The position numbers were made by a program, and so were the translations under genes. DNA of 64,000 nt from Pseudopedobacter sp037968815 (lineage in GTDB: Bacteria > Bacteroidota > Bacteroidia > Sphingobacteriales > Sphingobacteriaceae). Below, one piece after another: positions 44,876 to 52,677 of the stretch (position 1 is its first letter; each line of letters starts with the position of its first letter). The stretch spans positions 186,001 through 250,000 of the forward strand of contig JBBKWF010000011.1 of NCBI GenBank assembly GCA_037968815.1, given 5' to 3'. The notes under the pieces were generated by a model, which worked only from the letters and a program-made list of their open reading frames with translations, made no database searches and was not told the DNA's origin.

Positions 44876-46105
44876 ATGAATAGCTCGAGAGGCTTATTAT
44901 ATCCGTCACTGCATAAATTTTATAGTGCCTTAAGCAGTTTAGAAAAATTTGAAAAAGGGACAAACTTCTTTGATAATATAAGTTATCTGGATAATTTCTT
45001 TTCAGAATACAGAAACATAACGTTTGTACTCCAAAAATCTTTAGCCAATACGCCATTCATATCTACTTACGAAAAACTACGCGATCAATATTTAGTTAAT
45101 GATGTCGGTAGGTGGTTTGTAGAAAAGCGTAACGAGGTTATTAAGCAACAACCCTTTAATTTAGAAAAACGGATTGTAATTAGTATTTATTCTGGTAAGA
45201 ATACTTTTTCACTACCAGAATTAATCTTTACCATTGATAATGATGTGAAAATTTCGACTATTGTTGATTCGTTGCAGTCAACATTTATAAGTTCCGGTCA
45301 ATTAGAAGTGATGTTTTCTGCCGAGTTTTTATTTTACGAATATGGTCATAGTAAAGATTTGTACGACAATTTGATTTCAGGGATAAATCAAATGAAACTT
45401 TGCTTAACTGATATGAAAGAGGCAGTTAATGAGGATTGTATATTATGCGATGAACTCGAAAGGAAAATAGGTAAGATGTATTTCTACCTAGTGCCTAAAG
45501 ATTTGCTTTTCATTGACGATTATGTATTTTACTGTAAAAAAAATTATTTTGAGAAAGCTTCAAGGATTGCAATGTGGTCTGAGCCGAGTCAAACAAGAGC
45601 TCCAATCGAAAATCTAAATAAAATATATCCTGACGGCGACATTTTCAACAAATTTGAACTGATGAATTTGATGATTTTTCAAATGCAAAAATCGCTATTA
45701 CCGACTTGCCTGATTTTATATAGCGATCATACGTTTGAATTAATTACTTTTGGATTCTCCATCAAAACTACAGTATACAGAAAGTTTACTGAAATCGCGA
45801 GACGCATTGAGACAGATAGAATAGTTAATATCCTTTTCGTTACAGAAATGTACACTTACGATATACTTGATATAGGTAATCTAGACAGTCGTGAAAGAGT
45901 CAAACATGCTAAAAGCGAGATATTAGCATTTTATATGGTTGATAACCATTTAGCAATTAAATCTCAAAAATATGACGCAATGCAAGTTGATGACTTTAAA
46001 TATATCGCTTCCATAATGCTTGCAAATACGAACGAGCAAGAATTACCCAAATTTATGAATCCGGTTATACAAGAGTTTACACGTTTGAAAACATTTTTCA
46101 AATAA
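44876..46105 (+). CDS. Orphan protein of unknown function between direct repeats, 409 aa
   Basis: I do not recognise this protein. It is predicted soluble, with no signal peptide and no membrane segment. The N-terminal about 90 residues are helical and contain FFSEYRNITFVLQ and VEKRNEVIKQQPF; paired 'RN' helices recall HEPN-like domains, but the His expected in the RNx4H motif is missing. The middle has ISIYSGKNTFSLPELIFTID, and the end is mixed alpha/beta (RIVNILFVTEMYTYDILDIG). The gene lies 37 bp after repeat A and 15 bp before repeat B, so it looks like cargo bracketed by a repeat pair. It is out of place among exopolysaccharide genes. Confidence 0.75.
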   Translation: MNSSRGLLYPSLHKFYSALSSLEKFEKGTNFFDNISYLDNFFSEYRNITFVLQKSLANTPFISTYEKLRDQYLVNDVGRWFVEKRNEVIKQQPFNLEKRIVISIYSGKNTFSLPELIFTIDNDVKISTIVDSLQSTFISSGQLEVMFSAEFLFYEYGHSKDLYDNLISGINQMKLCLTDMKEAVNEDCILCDELERKIGKMYFYLVPKDLLFIDDYVFYCKKNYFEKASRIAMWSEPSQTRAPIENLNKIYPDGDIFNKFELMNLMIFQMQKSLLPTCLILYSDHTFELITFGFSIKTTVYRKFTEIARRIETDRIVNILFVTEMYTYDILDIGNLDSRERVKHAKSEILAFYMVDNHLAIKSQKYDAMQVDDFKYIASIMLANTNEQELPKFMNPVIQEFTRLKTFFK

Positions 46106-46120
46106 GTTTAAGTCTGTTTT

Positions 46121-46279
46121 AGCTGTTCGACATGTTCCGAAGGGTCATGTCGAATTGATGATAATGCGGATTTGCAATCCGCCACTATATTTTTAAACTG
46201 CTATTTGCATAAGCGGATTACAAATCCGCTATATTTTACAAGTTCGGGATGCGCTACGCTAACATCCCGAACAGCATAA
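46121..46279 (+). repeat. Structured four-hairpin repeat, copy B
   Basis: A direct copy of the element at 44681 with only scattered changes and one-base indels. All four stems are kept; stem 4 is perfect here (TTCGGGATG/CATCCCGAA). Differences fall mostly in loops and between stems, and a G-to-A type change in copy A breaks only one pair, so structure seems preserved. Confidence 0.9.
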
Positions 46280-46296
46280 GTATGATAAGTCTAAAA

Positions 46297-47139
46297 CTAT
46301 TTCCCCTCCGCTATTCTAATATTCTCTTTCACATGCGCCAGGTTAAACATAGAACAAAGTACAATACTATTATTAAAATCAGTCAACAGGTTTTGAAGCT
46401 TCTCATTAGCCGTTAAATCTCCACCACCTTTCATCGGAGAGAATAGAATGTTTCTTTCGCTTCCTCTGCGCTTTACTAAATCGTTATAATCTGCTAGTTC
46501 AGCGGGTTTATCAAACTGTAAAATATCGAAAGTGTTTAAATAATCTTTATGCAATTCTTCCTGAGTCTGCATATAAGCAATTCCAAAAGCTCTGATTTTA
46601 CCTTCTTCTTTTAACCTGTTCGCCATTTCATTGATTTCATCAATATAGGCTACGGAGTGAAAAGGTTCGTGGATAAAGAAATAATCTAAGTAATCTGTAC
46701 CAAGTTCACGCAAACTCTTTTCCAAACTCTTTCGCATCAAATCTCCTCTCAATGGCACAATACGATCCAAAAAACGATCAGCAACATTCTTTGAATTGGT
46801 AATGGTAAGCGTTTGGTTTTTATTCTTTTTAATGAAGTTTTTAAGTTCCCTAGCGATAGGTTTAAGCGGCTTCATAAAAGTCGCTTTCCAGTTAGCTTCT
46901 ATACCAAATTTACTCGCTAAAACTAAGCTATCTCTTCTTCCTTTTATAGTATTGCCAACGAAAGCCTCAGCATCGCCATAACCGTAAGAACGGGCTAAAT
47001 CTAAATGGTTGATTCCATTATCTAAAGCAAAGTCGAGCGCATATTGAGCTGTTTTTTTATTGATGGACCCTAAAATTGGTGCGCATCCAAATCCAAGTAC
47101 GGAAGATGCGATTCCGGGTACAAGTTCTATTTTTCTCAT
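46297..47139 (-). CDS. Aldo/keto reductase family protein
   Basis: A 280-aa (alpha/beta)8-barrel NADPH-dependent oxidoreductase. The AKR signature appears as SSVLGFGCAPILGS, the catalytic Asp and Tyr as LDLARSYGYGDAEAF, the Lys as LASKFGI and the His as YFFIHEPFHS. It is shorter than typical AKRs (about 310-330), with a brief C-terminus after MFNLAHVKENIRIAEGK. Its ATG overlaps the GMC oxidoreductase stop by 4 bp, so the two are coupled. Together they could oxidise and reduce a sugar of the exopolysaccharide; the substrate is unknown. Confidence 0.87.
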   Translation of the reverse strand: MRKIELVPGIASSVLGFGCAPILGSINKKTAQYALDFALDNGINHLDLARSYGYGDAEAFVGNTIKGRRDSLVLASKFGIEANWKATFMKPLKPIARELKNFIKKNKNQTLTITNSKNVADRFLDRIVPLRGDLMRKSLEKSLRELGTDYLDYFFIHEPFHSVAYIDEINEMANRLKEEGKIRAFGIAYMQTQEELHKDYLNTFDILQFDKPAELADYNDLVKRRGSERNILFSPMKGGGDLTANEKLQNLLTDFNNSIVLCSMFNLAHVKENIRIAEGK

Positions 47140-48776
47140 TTTAAAAAATTAGCTAATCTGACAGCGAAAGCGCCTAAAAAGAAAGTCGGGTTAGCATGAC
47201 CAGAAGTTGGGAAAGCAGAGCTACTACATACAAAAACGTTATTCGTTCCGTAAAGCTTCATATCACTATCCAACACTCCTTCTTCCGGAGTATCCGCAAT
47301 TCTGGTAGTCCCTATTTGGTGGATACCATCTTTAGACACATTTCTAACTGCTTCTGGTAATTCTTCTTTCGGATACCAATACACCACCTCACCACAGTTA
47401 ATCTCTCTTAAATATTTATCCAGCTCTTCATGAACTTTAATCGCCGAATTTACATCAGCATCTGTCAAATCATAATGGATATGTAAGGTTTCTCCGTCTT
47501 TATCCAGTTCCATTCTGTTTGCTGCAGAAGGAAACTGTTCTGCATGAAAACTCAATGAATATTCGTTCATTGGATTATACAAAAACACGCCCGGCAACTT
47601 TCTTTTCACCAAATAACGCTTAGAGAAAATCAATGCCGGGGTAACCATCGACATTGGTAAATCTTTTACAAAATTCCAGATGTGCTTGCCTACGGTTTTT
47701 GTTTCTCCTTTGGTAATGGAATGTGCAATTGCCGGCGGAGCCAACATATTCTTTAATATAGGCGTAATCATGGCTAAATACATAAATGACATGGCGCCAT
47801 TTTTATGTCTATAATCATGGTAAAGAGGATTATCAATCCATAAAATGGTATTTAATAAATCCTTTTTCAACATAAACTCTTGGGTAAAGTGGAATCTTCT
47901 ACGAATATAAGTTCCGTCTGGATTACGCAAATAACCATAGTCGGTTTTTTTAGGATCACCATAAAACTTAACCCCTGCAATTTTACCAAAAACGTGACCT
48001 TGATAATATTTACCCAAAGCCGGTGGCGTAAAACCTAAGTTCTTAAACAGTTGGTTGTTTCTTAATAAAATCCGGGTGGATTCCTGTGCGCCTGCAGCCA
48101 AAACAAAGTTACTGGCCGTAACGGTTGAAACTTCTTTAGTATTAACGTCTCTGATAGTTAAGGAAGATACCGTTCCATCAGCATCCGGTTCATTAAAGTC
48201 TCTAGCTTCATAACCTTCTAACAAAGTGATGTTCTTACATTCCTCCAGTTCTTTGCGATATCTTGAACCAAAGCGTGTGGGCATGCTCCAACGCTCTAAC
48301 AAGCTATCTGTTACCACACCTTCTTTAAAGTTTTCAGCAATTCTGCTTCCTTTAAATTGTGGAATCTCGTTCAAATTAAAAACCGGTTCTCCGCATTCAA
48401 AATATTCAGCGGTTGGCACCAAGTGTTTCTTTACTTCTTCCAATAAACTCACATCCCAGGTACATTCGCCATTAATGATGGGCCTATCTTTTAAAAAATC
48501 AATTTCATCATACATTACACATCTGCCACCCCAAGTTAAAGAAGTACCGCCCAATCCTTTATTGGTACATTCATAAGGGTCGTGGTGATTGACCAAGTTA
48601 TCTACCTTAATAGAATCGTCTAAATCGTTCTTTACCTTTTGCCCAGGAAAGCCATATTCTACCAATAAAACAGTCTTATCTGGATTTACACGCACATATT
48701 CAAGTACCGTAATGATTCCTGCAGGTCCACTTCCGATAACACAGAGGTCAAATTTTGTTTGTAAATTATGATTCAT
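47136..48776 (-). CDS. GMC-family FAD-dependent oxidoreductase
   Basis: The 546-aa flavoprotein has the N-terminal FAD-binding fold FDLCVIGSGPAGIITVLEYV and the GMC motif KGLGGTSLTWGGRC. FVLAAGAQESTRILLRN is typical of GMC enzymes, and the C-terminal HQIGTTRIADTPEEGVLD and SGHANPTFFLGAFAVRLA carry the His and Asn/His region of the active site. No signal peptide is present, so it is cytoplasmic, unlike secreted glucose dehydrogenases. It is cotranscribed with the downstream AKR and lies 55 bp after the Alg13-like gene. A role in oxidising a nucleotide sugar or lipid-linked sugar is plausible but unproven. Confidence 0.87.
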   Translation of the reverse strand: MNHNLQTKFDLCVIGSGPAGIITVLEYVRVNPDKTVLLVEYGFPGQKVKNDLDDSIKVDNLVNHHDPYECTNKGLGGTSLTWGGRCVMYDEIDFLKDRPIINGECTWDVSLLEEVKKHLVPTAEYFECGEPVFNLNEIPQFKGSRIAENFKEGVVTDSLLERWSMPTRFGSRYRKELEECKNITLLEGYEARDFNEPDADGTVSSLTIRDVNTKEVSTVTASNFVLAAGAQESTRILLRNNQLFKNLGFTPPALGKYYQGHVFGKIAGVKFYGDPKKTDYGYLRNPDGTYIRRRFHFTQEFMLKKDLLNTILWIDNPLYHDYRHKNGAMSFMYLAMITPILKNMLAPPAIAHSITKGETKTVGKHIWNFVKDLPMSMVTPALIFSKRYLVKRKLPGVFLYNPMNEYSLSFHAEQFPSAANRMELDKDGETLHIHYDLTDADVNSAIKVHEELDKYLREINCGEVVYWYPKEELPEAVRNVSKDGIHQIGTTRIADTPEEGVLDSDMKLYGTNNVFVCSSSAFPTSGHANPTFFLGAFAVRLANFLK

Positions 48777-48831
48777 TGTATATTTCTCTTTAATCCTATG
48801 CTCACCATCAGCAAAGGATAAATGTATAATT

Positions 48832-49311
48832 TTATAAATTGTCTATATAATTGATTAGAAAACCTTCTAAATCTTTCTTAGTTGAAACAAAGGGTGAAGG
48901 TTCAAATTTACGAGCCCTATCCAAAACATCCGGGAATTTTTCATCCTCATGCCAGTTGATCAGGTAATTGCTTTCAGAAAACTCTTCTAAAATATCTAAT
49001 TGATGATCGTCCACATGTTCATCATACTTGTAAAGTCGAGGGATAGCAATGATCTTCTTATTCATCCTAAAACCTCTCAGTATCGAACCTACGCCTCCAT
49101 GGGTAACAATAATTTCAGCTTGTTCATATAACTGATCTAATTCTTTGGGGTCAATAAATGCCCTTACCTTTAATAAATTGGATGAAAATGCAGTATGCCC
49201 AGCCTGTACAATAATTTCTTCATTAATTTCTCCGCTTTTTAAGGCGTTTTCAATCGCAATAATGGGTCTACTAAACTCAATTTTAAACGTTCCTAAGAGT
49301 ACTAATATCAT
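48832..49311 (-). CDS. Alg13/PssE-like glycosyltransferase subunit (GT28 C-terminal)
   Basis: A 159-aa protein equal to the donor-binding half of a GT28 enzyme: MILVLLGTFKIEFSRPIIAIE, EIIVQAGHTAF and IIVTHGGVGSILRGFRMNKKIIAIPR (split), which holds the HGG(V/A)GS UDP-sugar loop. Alone it lacks the acceptor domain, which is supplied by the upstream gene (49311), an Alg14/PssD-like partner. The start overlaps the partner's stop by one base (TAATG), so the two proteins are probably made in equal amounts as a heterodimer. It should add a second sugar, by analogy with EpsE/EpsF-type pairs. Confidence 0.88.
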   Translation of the reverse strand: MILVLLGTFKIEFSRPIIAIENALKSGEINEEIIVQAGHTAFSSNLLKVRAFIDPKELDQLYEQAEIIVTHGGVGSILRGFRMNKKIIAIPRLYKYDEHVDDHQLDILEEFSESNYLINWHEDEKFPDVLDRARKFEPSPFVSTKKDLEGFLINYIDNL

Positions 49312-49784
49312 TAAAACAACCCTCCTTTATATATTGATTTTGGATAAAGCTTTTGCGCCGACTCCCACTGTACCATAAACAAATCTGCAAAAGGATAAAC
49401 CAAATTAGCCGTTTTTGCTTTACTATTTACCCTAGCATAAGATAAGATATAAACAATCTTAATCCCCATTAACTTACCGATAACGCACATTGGAAAAGCG
49501 GTATGACTGCCTGTAGTGATGATTACTTTGGGTTTAAATTTGATTAAGATTGCGAAGGAAAGAAAAAAGTTCAATAAAATATTCCAGAAGTATTTTATCC
49601 CTCTGCCCATTACATCGGGTTTAATGTACTTCACAGGGTGTTTGCTTGCCAATGATTTTGTACTCTCTAAATCCTCTGTAACTATTAAATATTCATACTT
49701 GTTTCTGAGTTCTTCTAACTGTAGCACTTCATCCAGATGACCACCTGCTGAACTCACAAACAAAACTTTGGTCTTATTAATCAT
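49311..49784 (-). CDS. Alg14/PssD-like glycosyltransferase membrane subunit
   Basis: The 157-aa partner of the Alg13-like protein carries KVLFVSSAGGHLDEVLQLEEL (the Gly-Gly-His loop of the acceptor domain) and VIITTGSHTAFPMCVIGKL, with one membrane-associated helix near residues 65-85 (FWNILLNFFLSFAILIKF). It recruits the catalytic half to the inner membrane and binds the lipid-linked acceptor. It leads the minus-strand operon PssD-PssE-GMC-AKR that faces away from the plus-strand genes at 50431. Length is usual for the family. Confidence 0.88.
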   Translation of the reverse strand: MINKTKVLFVSSAGGHLDEVLQLEELRNKYEYLIVTEDLESTKSLASKHPVKYIKPDVMGRGIKYFWNILLNFFLSFAILIKFKPKVIITTGSHTAFPMCVIGKLMGIKIVYILSYARVNSKAKTANLVYPFADLFMVQWESAQKLYPKSIYKGGLF

Positions 49785-49795
49785 TTATTAAAATA

Positions 49796-49990
49796 TTATT
49801 CAGTGATTTTAAATTCCTCCGGCTTTTTAAAATCTATTCTCATTGATGAATTTATGTATACTTCTTTTAGCATCAAAAAGTTTATAAAACTTTCGATAAA
49901 TTCTAATGTCTGTAAGTGCTCATTCGTATAAAGCTAATGAACTGAAGCTTCAATTTTAACATCAGCGTAAATGACGCTACCCACCTTCAT
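49796..49990 (-). pseudogene. Possible interrupted small ORF
   Basis: Just upstream of the Alg14-like gene the minus strand reads MKVGSVIYADVKIEASVH, then TAG, then 45 further codons without a stop: LYTNEHLQTLEFIESF, INFLMLKEVYINSSM, RIDFKKPEEFKITE. The residue mix is protein-like (no runs of Lys/Asn/Ile typical of chance frames here) and both parts share one frame. It could be a small gene broken by one stop, the remnant of a longer one, or chance. I do not recognise the sequence. Confidence 0.25.
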
Positions 49991-50430
49991 CAATCTTCTT
50001 CCTGATTTTCAACAACATCGGGTTTCTCCTATTCAATTATCCTGATGGTTTCAAATTACGTAAAAATGTAATTAATAAAACTTAAATTATTTTTTTGGTT
50101 TAAACCAAGGCTGTAAATTAAACTTATAATTACGACAAGCTCAAAGTTTCGGTTAAAACTGAGTTAAATTCCCCTAAAGTGACTTTTAGATTGCCTAAAA
50201 AAAATTACCTTTATAAATTCAGTTTTACTGATTAAATAAAGGGAAGAGGGGTAATTTCCTCGAAAATTAACATCATGTTGTGGTTTCTTAGATCACGGAA
50301 CCGGAAAACAGGATAAAGCATTTTAATAAGATTATTGATGCTTATTTCCTAAAAAAAATGTTATCAAAACCTTTTAAGTACAAATGGAGTATAAGTTATT
50401 TTATAGAGAAAAATTAAATAATAACAGTTT
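49991..50430. other. 440-bp intergenic region
   Basis: This is the divergent spacer before the Gfo/Idh gene. It is AT-rich and holds no gene I can support. No consensus promoter is seen, although the start of the plus-strand set must lie here. A short AGGGGTAATTTCCTC stretch near 50250 has no evident meaning. Confidence 0.4.
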
Positions 50431-51441
50431 ATGATAAAAGTTGCTTTGATCGGTGCTGGTAAAATGGGCATCTCCCATCTATCTATATTGGGTGCTAATC
50501 CAGATGTAGAAGTGGTTGGCGTATGTGATACCTCAAAAATGGTTAATGATTTTTTAAGTCGTTACGCTAAGTTCAACTGTTTTACCGATTATCAAAAAAT
50601 GATTGATGAAACAAAGCCGGATGCGGTTTTTGTAGCTGTGCCTACTAAGTTTCATTATGCGATTATAAAAGATTTACTGAACAGAAAGATCCATGTTTTT
50701 GCAGAAAAACCATTCTGCTTAACCTCTGTACAGGGTAAAGAATTGGTTGCACTTGCCGCCAGCCAAGGCGTAGTAAACCAAGTGGGCTATCACAATAAGT
50801 TCATCGGTACTTTTCAAGAAGTAAAAAGAATAGTAAAAACTGGGGTGCTAGGTAAAATCCACCATTTTGTTGGAGAGTCTTACGGACCAGTAGTGGTTAA
50901 GCCTCAGCAATCTACCTGGAGATCTGACCCTACTGAAGGTGGTGGTTGCTTATTAGATTATGCATCACATGTGATTGATTTAATCAATGATACTTTAGCG
51001 CCAGTAGCTTCTGTAAAAGGAAGTGTTTTGGATTCTATCTACTCTATCAACGTGGAAGATGCCGTTTACTCCTTATTAGAACTTTCTAATAATGTTAAAG
51101 GCGTATTATCTGTAAACTGGAGCGACGAAACTTACCGTAAAATGTCGACTACCATTACCATTTCTGGTACACAAGGAAAGATTATATCAGATGCCAGCGA
51201 AATAAAAGTTTACCTGAAGGATGATAAAGCATTACCAGGTTACTGTAGCGGTTGGACAGTTAAAAACATCACCGACCTTACAGACCAAGTTGGCTTTAAT
51301 TTAAGAGGAGAAGAATATACTGCACAGGTAGATTATTTTATCAATGCGGTATCAGGAAAGGTTCCAAACACAATTAATACATTTCAAAGTGCCTGGCTTA
51401 CAGATTGGGCTATTGAATTAATTAAAAATAATTCGAAGTAA
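50431..51441 (+). CDS. Gfo/Idh/MocA-family oxidoreductase
   Basis: A 336-aa NAD(P)-dependent sugar oxidoreductase. The N-terminal Rossmann fold is KVALIGAGKMGISHLSIL. The family EKP motif is VFAEKPFCLT, and the C-terminal substrate domain has GGGCLLDYASHVIDLINDTL with the conserved Asp and His. Members often oxidise UDP-sugars (WbpB-like) or reduce keto sugars. It is 4 bp ahead of the unknown 290-aa protein, so the two are probably coupled, and both lie inside the second polymer set. The exact substrate cannot be inferred. Confidence 0.9.
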   Translation: MIKVALIGAGKMGISHLSILGANPDVEVVGVCDTSKMVNDFLSRYAKFNCFTDYQKMIDETKPDAVFVAVPTKFHYAIIKDLLNRKIHVFAEKPFCLTSVQGKELVALAASQGVVNQVGYHNKFIGTFQEVKRIVKTGVLGKIHHFVGESYGPVVVKPQQSTWRSDPTEGGGCLLDYASHVIDLINDTLAPVASVKGSVLDSIYSINVEDAVYSLLELSNNVKGVLSVNWSDETYRKMSTTITISGTQGKIISDASEIKVYLKDDKALPGYCSGWTVKNITDLTDQVGFNLRGEEYTAQVDYFINAVSGKVPNTINTFQSAWLTDWAIELIKNNSK

Positions 51442-51445
51442 AAAT

Positions 51446-52318
51446 ATGGAAAGAGTAATATTTGGCGATAATCAATTTTTCGCTGTCAACCATATCTCTG
51501 ATGAGAAATCGAGAGCGCAATCGATCAAGTTTAAAGAAGATAGCGCAATTATTAAGACTTTAGACGAGGCTAGATCTGTGGGTATCAATACTTTTATGTG
51601 TACCACTCACGATAGGATTGTAAACATCTGTAACATCATCAGAAGCGAGCCTGAAAAGTATAAAGACTTTACCATTTATCCTTGCATGCCTTATGCACAT
51701 AAGTACGCCAATGCAGTTACAGAATTAGGGATAACAGGAACCATTAAACAATATGTACCGGGTAATTTTTTCGGTTCTATGTTTAAAGGTGGGGTAGCTT
51801 TTTTATCTAAAGATTACCTATCCATTATGGAATTGCTGGTAGATGCCGAGATGAAAATGTTTAAAAACATCAATACTCCGGTGATCTTTTTGCAAAACGT
51901 AATTACCGACCTTTTATTAGGTTTAGGTGCTGATGAAGTTTTATTGGCATATCATGCTTACGTAAAGAAAAAATACAATGTTGAGGCGGGTTTCATCACC
52001 ATGAATATGCCTAAGCTGTTAGATGTTTTAGAAAAAGGGGGCGTTGAAAACCCAATTATCTGTTCTTCTATCAATAAAGCAGGTTTCAGAATGTCGGGAG
52101 GTAATGATGTTTATGAAGATGTTTTAAAAACCAGAAAATTAAGAGCAATAGCCATGCAGGTATTAGCGGGAGGAGCCATCCACCCTAAAGATGCCATTGA
52201 GTATGTTTGCGATTTACCTAATATTGAGTCTATTTTATTTGGTGCATCATCAAGAGCCAATATAGAAAGCACTTATAATTACATTCATGATTTCGATAAA
52301 AAGAAAATGAATGCCTAA
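51446..52318 (+). CDS. Unknown barrel-like enzyme of the polysaccharide cluster, 290 aa
   Basis: I recognise only a pattern. The N-terminus VIFGDNQFFAVNHISDEKS contains a GDNxFFxVNH motif conserved in uncharacterised proteins of sugar clusters. Alternating strands and helices (INTFMCTTHDRIVNI, FTIYPCMPYAHKYANA, TPVIFLQNVITDLLLG, EAGFITMNMPKLLD, ENPIICSSINKAGF, AIAMQVLAGGAIHP) suggest a TIM barrel of aldolase or aldo/keto-reductase type. His and Asp in CTTHDR and the Lys in NKAGF are possible active-site residues. There is no signal peptide. It is coupled to the Gfo/Idh gene, so a joint sugar-modifying reaction is likely. Confidence 0.65.
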   Translation: MERVIFGDNQFFAVNHISDEKSRAQSIKFKEDSAIIKTLDEARSVGINTFMCTTHDRIVNICNIIRSEPEKYKDFTIYPCMPYAHKYANAVTELGITGTIKQYVPGNFFGSMFKGGVAFLSKDYLSIMELLVDAEMKMFKNINTPVIFLQNVITDLLLGLGADEVLLAYHAYVKKKYNVEAGFITMNMPKLLDVLEKGGVENPIICSSINKAGFRMSGGNDVYEDVLKTRKLRAIAMQVLAGGAIHPKDAIEYVCDLPNIESILFGASSRANIESTYNYIHDFDKKKMNA

Positions 52319-52333
52319 GCATTTGCTTTAGCG

Positions 52334-52367
52334 CATGACATGCTGTAAGCACAAACAGCATGTCATG
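52334..52367 (+). terminator. Perfect 13-bp hairpin after the Gfo/Idh pair
   Basis: CATGACATGCTGT and ACAGCATGTCATG pair perfectly around AAGCACAA, 15 bp after the stop of the 290-aa protein. No run of T follows (TTAAAATT), so it is a hairpin of uncertain use: weak terminator or mRNA 3' stabiliser. Confidence 0.5.
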
Positions 52368-52677
52368 TTAAAATTGAAGTCTATAAAAAGACTTAAAACC
52401 TCCATCCTCCCTAGTGCTTCACCTTAAATTATAAGGGCTTAACATTAAGCTTTTTAAGCACCATTTCCGCTTTAAACATAAGCAGAGCGCTAAAACCAAA
52501 ATCTCTCCCCCCTATCCACCTATTGTTAAAAAATTTGGATTAACTTTGGTTTAGATTGCCAATGTAAATTTTAATGGAATAAAAAAAATGTGGAAGATTA
52601 AAGTGTATGATAATATAGTTTTACTTGATAGTCTGATTCATCAAAAATTAAAACGATAAGCACTCTCCACCCCCAAT
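52368..52677. other. 310-bp intergenic region
   Basis: AT-rich spacer ahead of the second priming transferase. Nothing coding was recognised and no consensus promoter is present. The sequence around 52670 (CCACCCCCAATATG) directly precedes the ATG and lacks a purine-rich ribosome-binding site. Confidence 0.4.
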
